Shown: positions 1-8,194 of the stretch, piece after piece
Layout: each line of letters begins with the position of its first letter
Position numbering within the stretch: the stretch's first letter is position 1
From: Gemmatimonadetes bacterium 13_1_40CM_69_22
GTDB taxonomy: Bacteria; Gemmatimonadota; Gemmatimonadetes; Gemmatimonadales; GWC2-71-9
NCBI GenBank assembly: GCA_001917665.1
Contig: MNEL01000045.1
Span: forward strand, 79,379 to 143,378
DNA: 64,000 nucleotides
Direction of reading: 5' to 3'
Position numbers and translations under genes: made by a program
Notes under the pieces: model-generated
Told to the model about the DNA's origin: nothing
The model's input: the letters and a program-made list of their open reading frames with translations, nothing else
Databases searched by the model: none

Positions 1-290
1 CCGAGCTGGCGAGCCAGCATCCGATCGGAGAGGGAGGCCCACGTTTCGCGGGTCTTGTTCCATTCGCCGGCGGGAAACTCGAGCAGCTCGGCGGTCAACG
101 AGCCGTCGTGCAAGCGGGCCACGACCTGCTCCCCGTACAGCTTCCCGATATGGGAATCCGTGATCACCGCGTACCGGGCGGCGGGGCAGGCGGCTCGCAC
201 TAGCTCGGGCAGCTCGGCCAGGAGCCCGCGGCCGATTTGGATATCGTACGACGCGTCGCGGTGCTCCGAGATCGGGACCCGGAGCTTCAC
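1..290 (-). CDS. aroB: 3-dehydroquinate synthase, N-terminal part (cut by window edge)
   Basis: AroB converts DAHP to 3-dehydroquinate, the second step of the shikimate pathway, using NAD and a divalent metal in the cytoplasm. Only about the first 96 residues are visible. They show the family's opening IQIGRGLL (residues 17-24), the strand AVITDS followed by a GKLYG stretch, and the PAGEWNKTRETW block that belongs to the nucleotide- and substrate-binding part of the enzyme. The GTG start (288-290) overlaps the TGA of the adenosyltransferase upstream as GTGA, so the two genes are probably translated together. The C-terminal metal-binding half lies outside the window, so integrity cannot be judged. 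Confidence 0.93.
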   Translation of the reverse strand, partial: MKLRVPISEHRDASYDIQIGRGLLAELPELVRAACPAARYAVITDSHIGKLYGEQVVARLHDGSLTAELLEFPAGEWNKTRETWASLSDRMLARQL

Positions 291-838
291 CACTGCACGT
301 CTGGCGCGCCGGCCGCGTGGTTGGCGACGCGCGCCAGCACGAACAGCAGGTCGGACAACCGATTGAGATACGGAACCACCGACGACGGGCCGCCGGGGTT
401 GTGCTCCGTGTACAGTCGCACGACGGTGCGCTCGGCGCGGCGGCACACGGTGCGCGCCAGGTGCAGCGCGGCCGCCTTCGGCACCCCGCCGGGCAGGATG
501 AACTGCTGCAACGCCGGCAGCTGTGGCTCGTAGCGGTCGATCGCGGCCTCGAGGGCCGCGATTTGCTCCGGACCGACGGGTGGCCCCCGCAGCGCCTTCG
601 CGAGCTTTCCCGGATCTGGCGTCGCGAGCTCCGCGCCGATCGTGAACAGGTCCCGTTGCACGGTCTCCAGCAGGTCGCGGCAGAAGCTCTGCGGTTCCTG
701 GGCGAGCGCGAAGCCGATGGCGGCGTTGAGCTCGTCCACTTGGCCGTACGCGTCCACGCGGAGGTGGGCCTTGGGCACACGCCCGCCGCCGAACAGACCC
801 GTGTCGCCCCGGTCGCCGGTTCTGGTGTAGATCTTCAC
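287..838 (-). CDS. pduO: PduO-type ATP:cob(I)alamin adenosyltransferase
   Basis: The enzyme transfers the adenosyl group of ATP to cob(I)alamin, making coenzyme B12. The 183-residue protein starts VKIYTRTGDRGDTGLF, the ATP-binding N-terminal motif of the PduO family, and carries the later RRAER and NRLSDLLFVLAR motifs near the C-terminus; length is typical. The start is GTG at 836-838, where family similarity begins; the same frame stays open far upstream, but that part only mirrors the reductase gene on the other strand. It precedes aroB by a GTGA overlap. No B12-dependent enzyme and no cobalamin riboswitch was seen nearby. Confidence 0.92.
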   Translation of the reverse strand: MKIYTRTGDRGDTGLFGGGRVPKAHLRVDAYGQVDELNAAIGFALAQEPQSFCRDLLETVQRDLFTIGAELATPDPGKLAKALRGPPVGPEQIAALEAAIDRYEPQLPALQQFILPGGVPKAAALHLARTVCRRAERTVVRLYTEHNPGGPSSVVPYLNRLSDLLFVLARVANHAAGAPDVQW

Positions 839-879
839 CCGCGCTGTTCTCCCCTCTCCCCGCTCCCGAGATGTTTCAT

Positions 880-885
880 TAGCAT
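880..885 (+). promoter_or_regulatory. TANNNT box (TAGCAT), predicted leaderless start
   Basis: TAGCAT lies 7 bases before the ATG at 893 in otherwise GC-rich DNA. A -10 element at this distance puts the transcript start at or next to the ATG. No convincing -35 was seen. Confidence 0.5.
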
Positions 886-892
886 TCGCGCC

Positions 893-1918
893 ATGCCGCA
901 AGACGTCAAAGATATCACGATAATCGGCGCCGGCCCGACGGGACTGTTCGGTGCCTTCTACGCGGGGATGCGCGGGGCCTCCTGTCGCCTCATCGACAAC
1001 CTCGATCAAGTCGGCGGCCAGCTCACCGCGCTCTACCCGGAGAAGTACATCTTCGACGTCGCCGGCTTCCCCAAGATCCTCGCCAAGGAGCTCGTGAAGG
1101 GAATGGCCGAGCAGGCGCTGCAGTGGAAGGCGCCGGTCCACCTCGGTCAGAAGGTCATCGGGTTGCAGCGCGCTTCCGAGAACGGCAAGCCGCTCTTCAC
1201 CGTGATGACCGAAGGGGACGAGTACCCGTCGCGCAGCGTGCTCATCGCCGGCGGCATCGGCGCCTTCACCCCTCGCAAGCTGCCGCTCAAGGACGTGGAC
1301 CGCTGGTACGGCCGGGGGCTGCACGACCGTATCCTCGACCCCAGCGTGTTCGCGGGGAAGCGGGTGCTGCTCGTGGGCGGTGGCGATTCGGCGTTCGACT
1401 GGGCGGTGAACCTGCAGGGCGTAGCGCACCGGATCCTGATGATCCACCGCCGCGACGGCTTCCGCGCCCATGCGGCGACGGTGAAGCAGGTGCAGGAGCT
1501 CTCCGCCGCCGGGAAGATGGAGCTGCGCACGTTCTGGGAGCTGAAGGAGATCCACGGCGACGACCGGATCGAGGGCGTGACCATCGTCAACAACAAGACC
1601 AAGGAGCACGAGCGCGTCCCGGTCGACTGCGTCGTGCCGCAACTGGGCTTCATCTCCGCCCTCGGCGCCATCGCCGAGTGGGGGCTCGAGATCGAGCAGG
1701 GCGAGATCAAGGTCTCGCAAACGATGGCCACGAACATCCCCGGCATCTTCGCGGCCGGGGACATCATCACCTACCCGGGGAAGCTCAAGCTCATCGCCAC
1801 CGGCGCGTCCGAGGCTGCGATCGCCGTGAACCACGCCGTGCACTTCATCAATCCGGCGGCCAAAATCGAGCCGGGGCATTCGTCCAATATGGCCATCTTT
1901 GGCCAATCTGAAGACTGA
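893..1918 (+). CDS. Ferredoxin/thioredoxin reductase-like FAD protein (YumC type)
   Basis: A 341-residue flavoprotein of the thioredoxin-reductase-like type 2 ferredoxin-NADP reductases. It has the FAD Rossmann motif GAGPTGL near residue 10, the NADPH motif GGGDSAFDWAVNL in the middle, and the closing AAGDIITYPGKLKLIATG that contacts FAD. The CxxC redox pair of true thioredoxin reductases is absent, which favours ferredoxin-NADP reductase over TrxB. Cytoplasmic; likely moves electrons between NADPH and ferredoxin. ATG at 893 was chosen because similarity starts there and a TAGCAT box lies 7 bases upstream. It is divergent from pduO/aroB and ends at a strong hairpin. Confidence 0.88.
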   Translation: MPQDVKDITIIGAGPTGLFGAFYAGMRGASCRLIDNLDQVGGQLTALYPEKYIFDVAGFPKILAKELVKGMAEQALQWKAPVHLGQKVIGLQRASENGKPLFTVMTEGDEYPSRSVLIAGGIGAFTPRKLPLKDVDRWYGRGLHDRILDPSVFAGKRVLLVGGGDSAFDWAVNLQGVAHRILMIHRRDGFRAHAATVKQVQELSAAGKMELRTFWELKEIHGDDRIEGVTIVNNKTKEHERVPVDCVVPQLGFISALGAIAEWGLEIEQGEIKVSQTMATNIPGIFAAGDIITYPGKLKLIATGASEAAIAVNHAVHFINPAAKIEPGHSSNMAIFGQSED

Positions 1919-1920
1919 AA

Positions 1921-1991
1921 GGCGTCACGCGAAGGCGTCACGCGAAGACGTCTCCGCGTGACGCCCTTCTCTTGACGCTTCCGCGTGACGC
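1921..1991. terminator. Bidirectional hairpin built from 13-base repeats
   Basis: GGCGTCACGCGAA occurs twice in tandem (1921-1946). The second copy pairs with CGCGTGACGCC at 1955-1965, an 11-base perfect stem, around AGACGTCT, itself a palindrome. A further CGCGTGACGC follows at 1982-1991. It lies between two converging genes and should terminate both. No U-run is obvious. Confidence 0.65.
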
Positions 1992-2013
1992 ACCTACTCG
2001 ACGCATTCTTGTC

Positions 2014-3519
2014 TTACCGCGACGTCTTTCCGATTTCAACGACGACCGAATCGATCTGCGCGAGCATTTGTTGATAGGGAACAGCGTGCGTGTTCGCCTG
2101 GATACTGAAGGTGATCGTCCGCCCGTTGGGCCGCTCGATGAAGCCGGAGAGGCTGTTGACCCGGTCGATGCTGCCCGTCTTCGCGATCACCCGTCCCTCG
2201 AGAGCGGTGCCGCCGAAGCGCTTCAACAGGGAGCCCGGCTGTCCCGAATGCGGTAGCCCGGCGAGGAAGGGCGCGCGCTTGGGGTGGCGGTGCATGTAGG
2301 CGAGCAGCTGGGCGAATGCGTGCGGCGTCACCAGGTTCCCCGCCGCGAGCCCCGAGCCGTCTTCCAACGCGAACGCCGTCGAGTCGATGCGCACGGAGTC
2401 GATGAGGAAGCGGCGCTCCACCTCGAGCCCGGCGCGCCAGGACCCTTCCCCCTTGAGCTCACGACCCAGGATCTTGAGCAGCATCTCCGCGAACCAGTTC
2501 TGGCTCGAGTTCAGAATCGGGAAGATGATGTCCGGGAGCGGGCGGCCGTGGTACTCCACGAGCGGCGCGCAGCAGCCACGTACGCTGCGGTAGGTGAGAG
2601 AGTCGGTCGTGCTGGCTGTGCCGCCTTCGACCGCGACGCCTTTCTTCATCAGGGAGGTTGCGAGCGCCCGCGCGGCGTAGCGGTTGGGGTCGGGGAGCGC
2701 GAAACTCTCGATCCACGGCTTGCGGCCGAGCGCCACGGTCCCCTCGGCCCAGATGTCCCAGCTGCCCGGCGTGCGGAAGAAATTGTCGCCGATGGTCGAG
2801 CTCGACTCGGCGGGCACGGTGCGGGCGCGGTTCTCGAAGGTGAAGAGGGCGAGCTCGGGCGACCAGGTGATCGCCGGCGGCTGGTCCACAGCGGCGCCGG
2901 GCGCGATGTGGAAGTCCACGCTGTTGTCGTGGAAGCCCAGCCCCGAGACGGGGGCGGCGTACCACCAGTTCAAGTCCCACGCGTTCCAGCCGGGGTGGAC
3001 CAGCACGGCATCGAAGTAGGAGCCGTCACCCACGAGCTTCCCCGTGACGCGCCTCAATCCACGCGCGCGGATCGAGTCCGCGACCGCGTCGACGGCGGTG
3101 AACGCCGAGTCGCAGGCGCCCGGCGCCAGGCTGTCCACGGCGAAGCAGCGCTCCGACCAGGTCGGGTCGCCGCGCCCGTAGAGCACGAGATCGCCGTGCA
3201 GCACCCCGTTGTCCACCCGACCGTTCGCGTACACGCTCGTCGTCACGCGATAGTCAGCCGGCAGCAGCACCGTCGCTGTCGCCGTCACGAGCAGCTTGGT
3301 GTTACTCGCCGGGACGTAGAAGCGGTCGGCGTTGCGCGCGAACAGCACTTTGCCGTCGTCCACGACATACACGCCCCAGTTCGCGCGGTCGAAGGGAGGC
3401 TGGTCGAGCAGTGTCGCGAGCCGCCGCTCGAGCGAGCCCTTGAGGGGCGCCGTGCGCGGCTTCGACTGGGCCGTCAGCGTGGAGCTAATCGTAAGCGATG
3501 CGAGGATCAGCTTTCGCAT
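2014..3519 (-). CDS. dacB: D-alanyl-D-alanine carboxypeptidase/endopeptidase (PBP4, DacB type)
   Basis: A class C low-molecular-weight penicillin-binding protein that trims or cleaves peptidoglycan peptides in the periplasm. The 501-residue product starts with a signal peptide (MRKLILASLTISSTLTAQ). It has the active-site SxxK (S72-N-T-K75), the SxN motif within LNSSQNWFAEM, and the KTG triad within VIAKTGSIDRVNS; the long insert between SxxK and SxN is usual for DacB. The start at 3519 gives a proper signal peptide but overlaps the last 35 bases of the upstream permease gene, so co-transcription is likely. The 3' end faces the hairpin at 1921-1991. Confidence 0.92.
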   Translation of the reverse strand: MRKLILASLTISSTLTAQSKPRTAPLKGSLERRLATLLDQPPFDRANWGVYVVDDGKVLFARNADRFYVPASNTKLLVTATATVLLPADYRVTTSVYANGRVDNGVLHGDLVLYGRGDPTWSERCFAVDSLAPGACDSAFTAVDAVADSIRARGLRRVTGKLVGDGSYFDAVLVHPGWNAWDLNWWYAAPVSGLGFHDNSVDFHIAPGAAVDQPPAITWSPELALFTFENRARTVPAESSSTIGDNFFRTPGSWDIWAEGTVALGRKPWIESFALPDPNRYAARALATSLMKKGVAVEGGTASTTDSLTYRSVRGCCAPLVEYHGRPLPDIIFPILNSSQNWFAEMLLKILGRELKGEGSWRAGLEVERRFLIDSVRIDSTAFALEDGSGLAAGNLVTPHAFAQLLAYMHRHPKRAPFLAGLPHSGQPGSLLKRFGGTALEGRVIAKTGSIDRVNSLSGFIERPNGRTITFSIQANTHAVPYQQMLAQIDSVVVEIGKTSR

Positions 3520-4405
3520 AGAGGAGATCGGTGACGAGGTTGACGACGACGAAGACGACCGACATGAACAGGATGCTCCCCTGGATCGCGGGGAGATCTC
3601 GTTTGTCGATCGCGGTGAGCACATAGCGCCCCAGCCCGGGCCACCCGAAGATCGTCTCGGTGAGGATGCTGCCGGTGAGATAGTTGCCCGTGTCGAGCCC
3701 GAGCACGGTGATCACCGGCACCAAGGCGTTGCGGAAGCCGTGGCGCAGCACGACGGCGCGCTCCGCCAATCCCTTCGCGCGGGCAGTGCGCACAAAATCG
3801 CTCGACAGGACGTCGAGCATGGCCGCGCGCGTCATGCGGGCGAGGAACGCGATCGAGCGCATGCCGAGCGTGAGCGCGGGCAGGAGGAGGTACGCCAGCC
3901 CGCCCGACCCGGAGGGCGGCAGCCACTGGAGCGCCACCGCGAAAACGAGGATCAACAGCAGCCCCACCCAGTAGACCGGAAACGAGACGCCGAGGTAGGA
4001 CAGCAGCATCGCGATCCGGTCGACCGCCCCGCCCGGGCGGACGGCCGCCAGCACACCCAGCGTGATCCCGGAGACGGCGGCGAGCGCCATGGCGGCGAGC
4101 GCCAGCTCGGCGGTCTTGGGAAAGCGCTCCCGCAGGTCCTGGACGATCGGCCGCTGGGTGATGTAGGACCGTCCCAGGTCGCCGCGCACGACGCCCCACA
4201 CGTAATGGGCGAACTGGGCGGGGAGCGGGTCGTCGAGACGCAGCTCCGCGCGCAGCCGGGCGATCGTGGCCGAGTCGGCACGCTCGCCCACCATCGCCGT
4301 GACCGGGTCGCCCGGGGCCACGTTGAGGAGCAGGAACGCGACGACGAGCACGCCGAGCAGGGTGGGCAGCGTCAGCAGGAGGCGGCGTGTGAGCAGCGGG
4401 ATCAT
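3485..4405 (-). CDS. dppB: Dipeptide/oligopeptide ABC transporter permease (DppB/OppB type)
   Basis: Inner-membrane permease of a peptide-type ABC importer, 306 residues with six predicted membrane segments. It begins with the family opening (LLTRRLLLTLPTLLGVLVVAF, then NVAPGDP) and has the cytoplasmic EAA loop RAKGLAERAVVLRHGFRNALVPV that contacts the ATPases. ATG at 4405 overlaps the TGA of the binding-protein gene upstream (ATGA). The usual partners dppC, dppD and dppF do not follow; a lone DppC-type gene is found at 53.4 kb, and no ATPase is in the window. Substrate unknown; peptides are the family default. Confidence 0.92.
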   Translation of the reverse strand: MIPLLTRRLLLTLPTLLGVLVVAFLLLNVAPGDPVTAMVGERADSATIARLRAELRLDDPLPAQFAHYVWGVVRGDLGRSYITQRPIVQDLRERFPKTAELALAAMALAAVSGITLGVLAAVRPGGAVDRIAMLLSYLGVSFPVYWVGLLLILVFAVALQWLPPSGSGGLAYLLLPALTLGMRSIAFLARMTRAAMLDVLSSDFVRTARAKGLAERAVVLRHGFRNALVPVITVLGLDTGNYLTGSILTETIFGWPGLGRYVLTAIDKRDLPAIQGSILFMSVVFVVVNLVTDLLYAKADPRIAYD

Positions 4406-6009
4406 GGCGCGCGCCGCGCTCCCGTCCAGTGCTGGCCGTTGAAGATCACCGGCACGTCCCACCCCGTCACGTCCGGGCGCTTCGCCCAGAGGTCCGTGGG
4501 GAACCAGAGGTAGAGCCACGGCGCGGCCCGGTAGACCCGCTCGTCGATCTGCCGATACAGGGCGGTGCGCGCCGCGTCGTCGGTGGTGCGGCGGGCGCGC
4601 AGGATCAGCGAGTCGGACACGGGATCCGAGTAGAACGCATAGTTGCCCCCGGGGCCGAAGCTGCCGGAAAAGAAGAGCGGATACAGGAAATTGTCGGCGT
4701 CGGGGTAGTCGGCCCACCAGTCGAGCACTACCATGTCGGTCTCGCCTTTGCGGGCCGCCTCGCGCTGGCTCGAGGCGTCGCGCTCGACCAGCTCGACCCG
4801 GATGCCGACCGGCTCGAGCTGGGCCTGCACCGCCTGCGCCACCCGCGCCAGCTCGACGTTGCTCGTATTGCGCCACAGCTGGAGGGCGATTCCGGCGCCC
4901 CCCCTTTCCCCGTGGCCGGCGGCGGCGAGCAGCCGCTTCGCCTCCGCGGGGTCGTAGTGGTAGCCCGCGCGCGCCGTGTCGTGCTCCCCCTCCCCTCCGG
5001 GAAGGCCGGGCGGGATCGCCCCCCGAGCGAGAATGCCGCGCCCGCCGTAAACGGTGGCGAGAATCTCGGGCGCGTTCACGGCGTAGTTGATCGCTTGCCG
5101 CACCCGCACGTCCTGGAGCGGTCCCCGCCGGTTGTTGAGCGCCACGTACACCACCCGCAGGGCGGGCTTCTCGAGCAACAGGTCCGGGTGTTGCCGCCGC
5201 CACTGCGCCGTCTCGCCGAACGGCACTTCCATCACGCTGAGCCGCCCGGCCTCGAACTCTGCCGCTCGCGTGAGCGGCTCCGGGATGATCCGCACCGTCA
5301 GCGTGTCGGCGGCCGGCGCTCCGCCCCAATAGTCCGGGTTCTTGGCGAACACTAGGTAGTCGTCGTGCTGCCAGGCCACGAAGCGCCAGGGGCCGGTGCC
5401 GACCGGATGTTGACCGAGGTCCGCCTGCGGGGAGAGGGGCGCCGGTACGATCGCGGCCACGGGCATCGCGAGGAACTTGGGAAAGATCGCGAGCGGCTCA
5501 GGCAGGTCGAAGGCGACGGCCGAATCTCCCAGCAGCTGGATGCCCGTTACGTCGCTCACCCGGCCGGCGGCGTATGCTTCCGCACCGGCGATCGGGTAGA
5601 GCGGCCAGGCGCGCCCGCCGCGCGTGCCGGGCGCGAGTACGCGCAGGAAGCTCTGCCGCACCGCGGCGGGTGTGAGCCGCGTGCCGTCATGGAACTTGAC
5701 GCCCGCTCGCAGGTGGAACACGTACCGGAGCCCGCTCGGGCTCCGGCGGGCTACGGTCCAGCGATCGGCCAGCGCGGGGAGCAGCCGGCCATCCGGGTCG
5801 AATTGCGTCAGCCCGTCGTAGGCGAGTGCTACCATCTCGCCGGTCGGGACATCAGTGGACAGCGCCGGGTCGAGCGAGCGCGGGTCGTACGTCTCGTAGT
5901 ACGTGAGCAGCGATCCGTGCGAGCGAGGCGCTCCTCCCCGGTCCCGGCCGCCGCTGCAGGCGAGGGTCGTGGCAAGGCAAGCGAGGGTGGTCACTCGGAG
6001 CGCGCGCAT
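4402..6009 (-). CDS. Peptide-type ABC transporter substrate-binding lipoprotein (SBP_bac_5)
   Basis: A 535-residue periplasmic binding protein of the OppA/DppA class. The N-terminus is a lipoprotein signal (LATTLACSGG, with lipidated Cys near residue 18). Family features seen include the N-terminal ETYDPRSLDPALSTD segment, the AGVKFHDGTRLTPAAV motif, VGTGPWRFVAW, and a late NADNFLYPLFFS-like segment. It would capture peptides or other ligands and hand them to the permease encoded directly downstream (ATGA overlap). ATG at 6009 is preceded by the intergenic space shared with the divergent outer-membrane protein gene. Confidence 0.9.
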   Translation of the reverse strand: MRALRVTTLACLATTLACSGGRDRGGAPRSHGSLLTYYETYDPRSLDPALSTDVPTGEMVALAYDGLTQFDPDGRLLPALADRWTVARRSPSGLRYVFHLRAGVKFHDGTRLTPAAVRQSFLRVLAPGTRGGRAWPLYPIAGAEAYAAGRVSDVTGIQLLGDSAVAFDLPEPLAIFPKFLAMPVAAIVPAPLSPQADLGQHPVGTGPWRFVAWQHDDYLVFAKNPDYWGGAPAADTLTVRIIPEPLTRAAEFEAGRLSVMEVPFGETAQWRRQHPDLLLEKPALRVVYVALNNRRGPLQDVRVRQAINYAVNAPEILATVYGGRGILARGAIPPGLPGGEGEHDTARAGYHYDPAEAKRLLAAAGHGERGGAGIALQLWRNTSNVELARVAQAVQAQLEPVGIRVELVERDASSQREAARKGETDMVVLDWWADYPDADNFLYPLFFSGSFGPGGNYAFYSDPVSDSLILRARRTTDDAARTALYRQIDERVYRAAPWLYLWFPTDLWAKRPDVTGWDVPVIFNGQHWTGARRAP

Positions 6010-6029
6010 GCCGTCAGGTGTCGAAAAGG

Positions 6030-6058
6030 TTGACAGTGTGGCGGGAGGTAGCCAACAT
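6030..6058 (+). promoter_or_regulatory. Possible promoter TTGACA-17-CAACAT
   Basis: A perfect -35 hexamer TTGACA (6030-6035) is followed after 17 bases by a weak -10 CAACAT (6053-6058). If used, transcription starts near 6065, which would favour a TTG start at 6083 for the gene downstream. Confidence 0.35.
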
Positions 6059-8194
6059 AGGGGAGCAGCACGACCCCGTCAATTGCGTGCACTCCTTCCT
6101 TTTCTGCTCGTCGCTGTGTCCGCGGCGGCTCCCCTCGCGGCGCAGCAAGAGCGGGTGGTGCGCGGCCTTTCCTTCGAGGGCAACCACGCCATCGACGACT
6201 ACACGTTGAAAACGGCGATCGCCACCTCGAGCTCCAGCGTGTTCGCGAGCCTGTGGCTGCTGCGCTGGATGGGGCTCGGTGAGAAGCGCTATTTCAATGA
6301 GCTGGAGTTCCGCCGCGACGTGGTGCGGCTGCTGCTGCTCTACCGGCAGAGCGGCTACATGAACGCGGTGGTGGACACCGTGGTGCGCCGCGAAGGGGGG
6401 GACGTCCACGTCCTGTTCCGGATCTACGAGGGGGAGCCGGTCCGCCTCACCAAGCTCGCGCTGGTCGGGCTCGATTCGATCCTCGACGTCGCGGCGCTGA
6501 AGCGGACGCTCCCGCTCCAGGAGGGGGAGCCGTTCAACCGCATGCTGTTCCAGGCATCGGCGGACACGATCGCGGACCGGCTGCGGAACCTCGGATATCC
6601 GTACGCGCAGATCTTGCGGAGCTACGACGTGGACGCGGCGGCGCTCAAGGCCGAGGCGACCCTCGAAGCGCTGCCCGGGCCGCGTGCGCGGATCGGGAGC
6701 GTGGTGATCACCGGCACCGAGAAGGTCGACACTGGGACGGTGCGGAAGATGCTCTCGGTGCACCCCAACGACGTCTTCCGGCAGGATCGGCTGTACCAGA
6801 GCCAGCGCGATCTCTACGGCATGGGGGTCTTCCGCTCCGTGAACGTCGGGCTCGCAGACACGGCGCCGCGCCCCGGCGACTCCATCGTGACTGTGCTCGT
6901 GCGAGTGGCTGAAGGGCCGCGGCATCGCGTGCGGATCGGGGCCGGGTACGGCAGCTTGGACTGCTTCCGCGTGCAGAGCGGCTGGACGGCCTATGACTTC
7001 CTCGGTGGCGCCCGCTCGCTCGACCTGACGGGCCGGGTATCCAAGCTCGGGGTCGGCTCACCCACTGACGCCGGGTTGCGGGGGAACGTGTGCCATTTCC
7101 TGCACGACGACGTGACGTCCGATACCATCAACTACAGCATCGGGCTGACGCTGCGCCAGCCGGCGTTCTTATCCCCGCGCCACACGGCGAGCCTGGGCCT
7201 GTTCGCCGAACGGCGCTCCGAGTTCAAGGCGTACACCCGGCAGGCGGTCGGCGTGAACGTCGGCATCACCCTGAACGCGCGGCGCAACGTGCCGGTGACG
7301 CTGGGCTACGGGTTCTCGGTGGGGCGTACGACCGCGGACGCCGCCGTGTACTGTAGCTTGTTCCGGGTGTGCGACGCCACGGACCGCGATTTGCTCGCGC
7401 GCTCCCGCCGCTTCGGAGCGGTCACGATCTCGGGCGTCCGCGATCAGGTGAACTCGGTACTCGACCCGTCGGCGGGGAGCCTCGTCACTGCGTCGCTGAT
7501 GCACGCGTCGCGGCTGGTCGGCTCGGACACGCTGTACGAGTTCAACCGGGGCCAGTTCGAGGTGTCGTACTACTATCCGCTGGGTCGCCGCGGCGTGTTG
7601 GCGTGGCGCGCGCTCGCGGGGACGATCGTGCCGGCGCGGCGCATCGCCCTCGCGGGCCAGAGCGTCCATTTCATCCCGCCCGACCAGCGCTTCTACGGCG
7701 GCGGGCCGAATTCGGTTCGAGGCTACGCGCGCAATGAGCTGGGGCCGAGGGTGTACGTGACCGACAGCTTGGAGGTGCAGGGCAGCGACACCATCTACCG
7801 GCCGGACGTGAGCGTGCGCGCGGCACCGATCGGGGGGAACTCGATCGTGGTCATGAACGCCGAGCTGCGGTTCGCCACGCCGCTGTTTCCGGACCGGATG
7901 CGGGTCGCCCTGTTCGTGGATGCGGGCCAGGTGTGGGAGCGGGGCGGGGATCCGGGCACGGTGACCGGCGTGCGCGTGACACCCGGTGTCGGGTTGCGGC
8001 TCGCGACACCGCTCGGGCCGGTGCGCCTCGACGCCGCCTACGACGGCTATCCCGCCGAGCCCGGGCCGCTCTACTTCCAGGACAATACGACCAACAACCT
8101 GACGCTCATCCCCAACGTGACGTACCAGCCCGGGCTGCCGTCCGGGTTCTGGAGGCGGGTGGTCGTCCAGTTCGCGGTGGGGCAGGCGTTCTGA
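6038..8194 (+). CDS. BamA/TamA-family outer-membrane protein with POTRA domains
   Basis: Outer-membrane insertase-like beta-barrel of the Omp85 family, roughly 700 residues. After a signal peptide (ALLPFLLVAVSAAAPLAAQ) come POTRA repeats (VRGLSFEGNHAIDDYTL, VRLTKLALVGLDSILD, IGSVVITGTEKVDTGTV) and a C-terminal 16-strand barrel with the signature YGGGPNSVRGYARNELGPRV and a closing ...VQFAVGQAF ending in aromatic Phe. It is followed by tamB with a TGATG overlap, so a TamA role is more likely than BamA. Three starts are possible: ATG 6008 (GGAG 7 bases upstream but overlapping the divergent gene), GTG 6038 (AAAAGG upstream) and TTG 6083 (short ideal signal peptide, downstream of the promoter). 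Confidence 0.88.
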   Translation: MAGGSQHRGAARPRQLRALLPFLLVAVSAAAPLAAQQERVVRGLSFEGNHAIDDYTLKTAIATSSSSVFASLWLLRWMGLGEKRYFNELEFRRDVVRLLLLYRQSGYMNAVVDTVVRREGGDVHVLFRIYEGEPVRLTKLALVGLDSILDVAALKRTLPLQEGEPFNRMLFQASADTIADRLRNLGYPYAQILRSYDVDAAALKAEATLEALPGPRARIGSVVITGTEKVDTGTVRKMLSVHPNDVFRQDRLYQSQRDLYGMGVFRSVNVGLADTAPRPGDSIVTVLVRVAEGPRHRVRIGAGYGSLDCFRVQSGWTAYDFLGGARSLDLTGRVSKLGVGSPTDAGLRGNVCHFLHDDVTSDTINYSIGLTLRQPAFLSPRHTASLGLFAERRSEFKAYTRQAVGVNVGITLNARRNVPVTLGYGFSVGRTTADAAVYCSLFRVCDATDRDLLARSRRFGAVTISGVRDQVNSVLDPSAGSLVTASLMHASRLVGSDTLYEFNRGQFEVSYYYPLGRRGVLAWRALAGTIVPARRIALAGQSVHFIPPDQRFYGGGPNSVRGYARNELGPRVYVTDSLEVQGSDTIYRPDVSVRAAPIGGNSIVVMNAELRFATPLFPDRMRVALFVDAGQVWERGGDPGTVTGVRVTPGVGLRLATPLGPVRLDAAYDGYPAEPGPLYFQDNTTNNLTLIPNVTYQPGLPSGFWRRVVVQFAVGQAF

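Noticed and set aside
839..892. Cobalamin riboswitch upstream of the adenosyltransferase
   Set aside because: The 54-base gap is far too short, and no B12-box was found.
287..1906. Long minus-strand frame continuing upstream of the adenosyltransferase
   Set aside because: Only the last 183 residues match a family; the upstream part is the reverse of the reductase gene. A GTG start at 838 explains the real gene.
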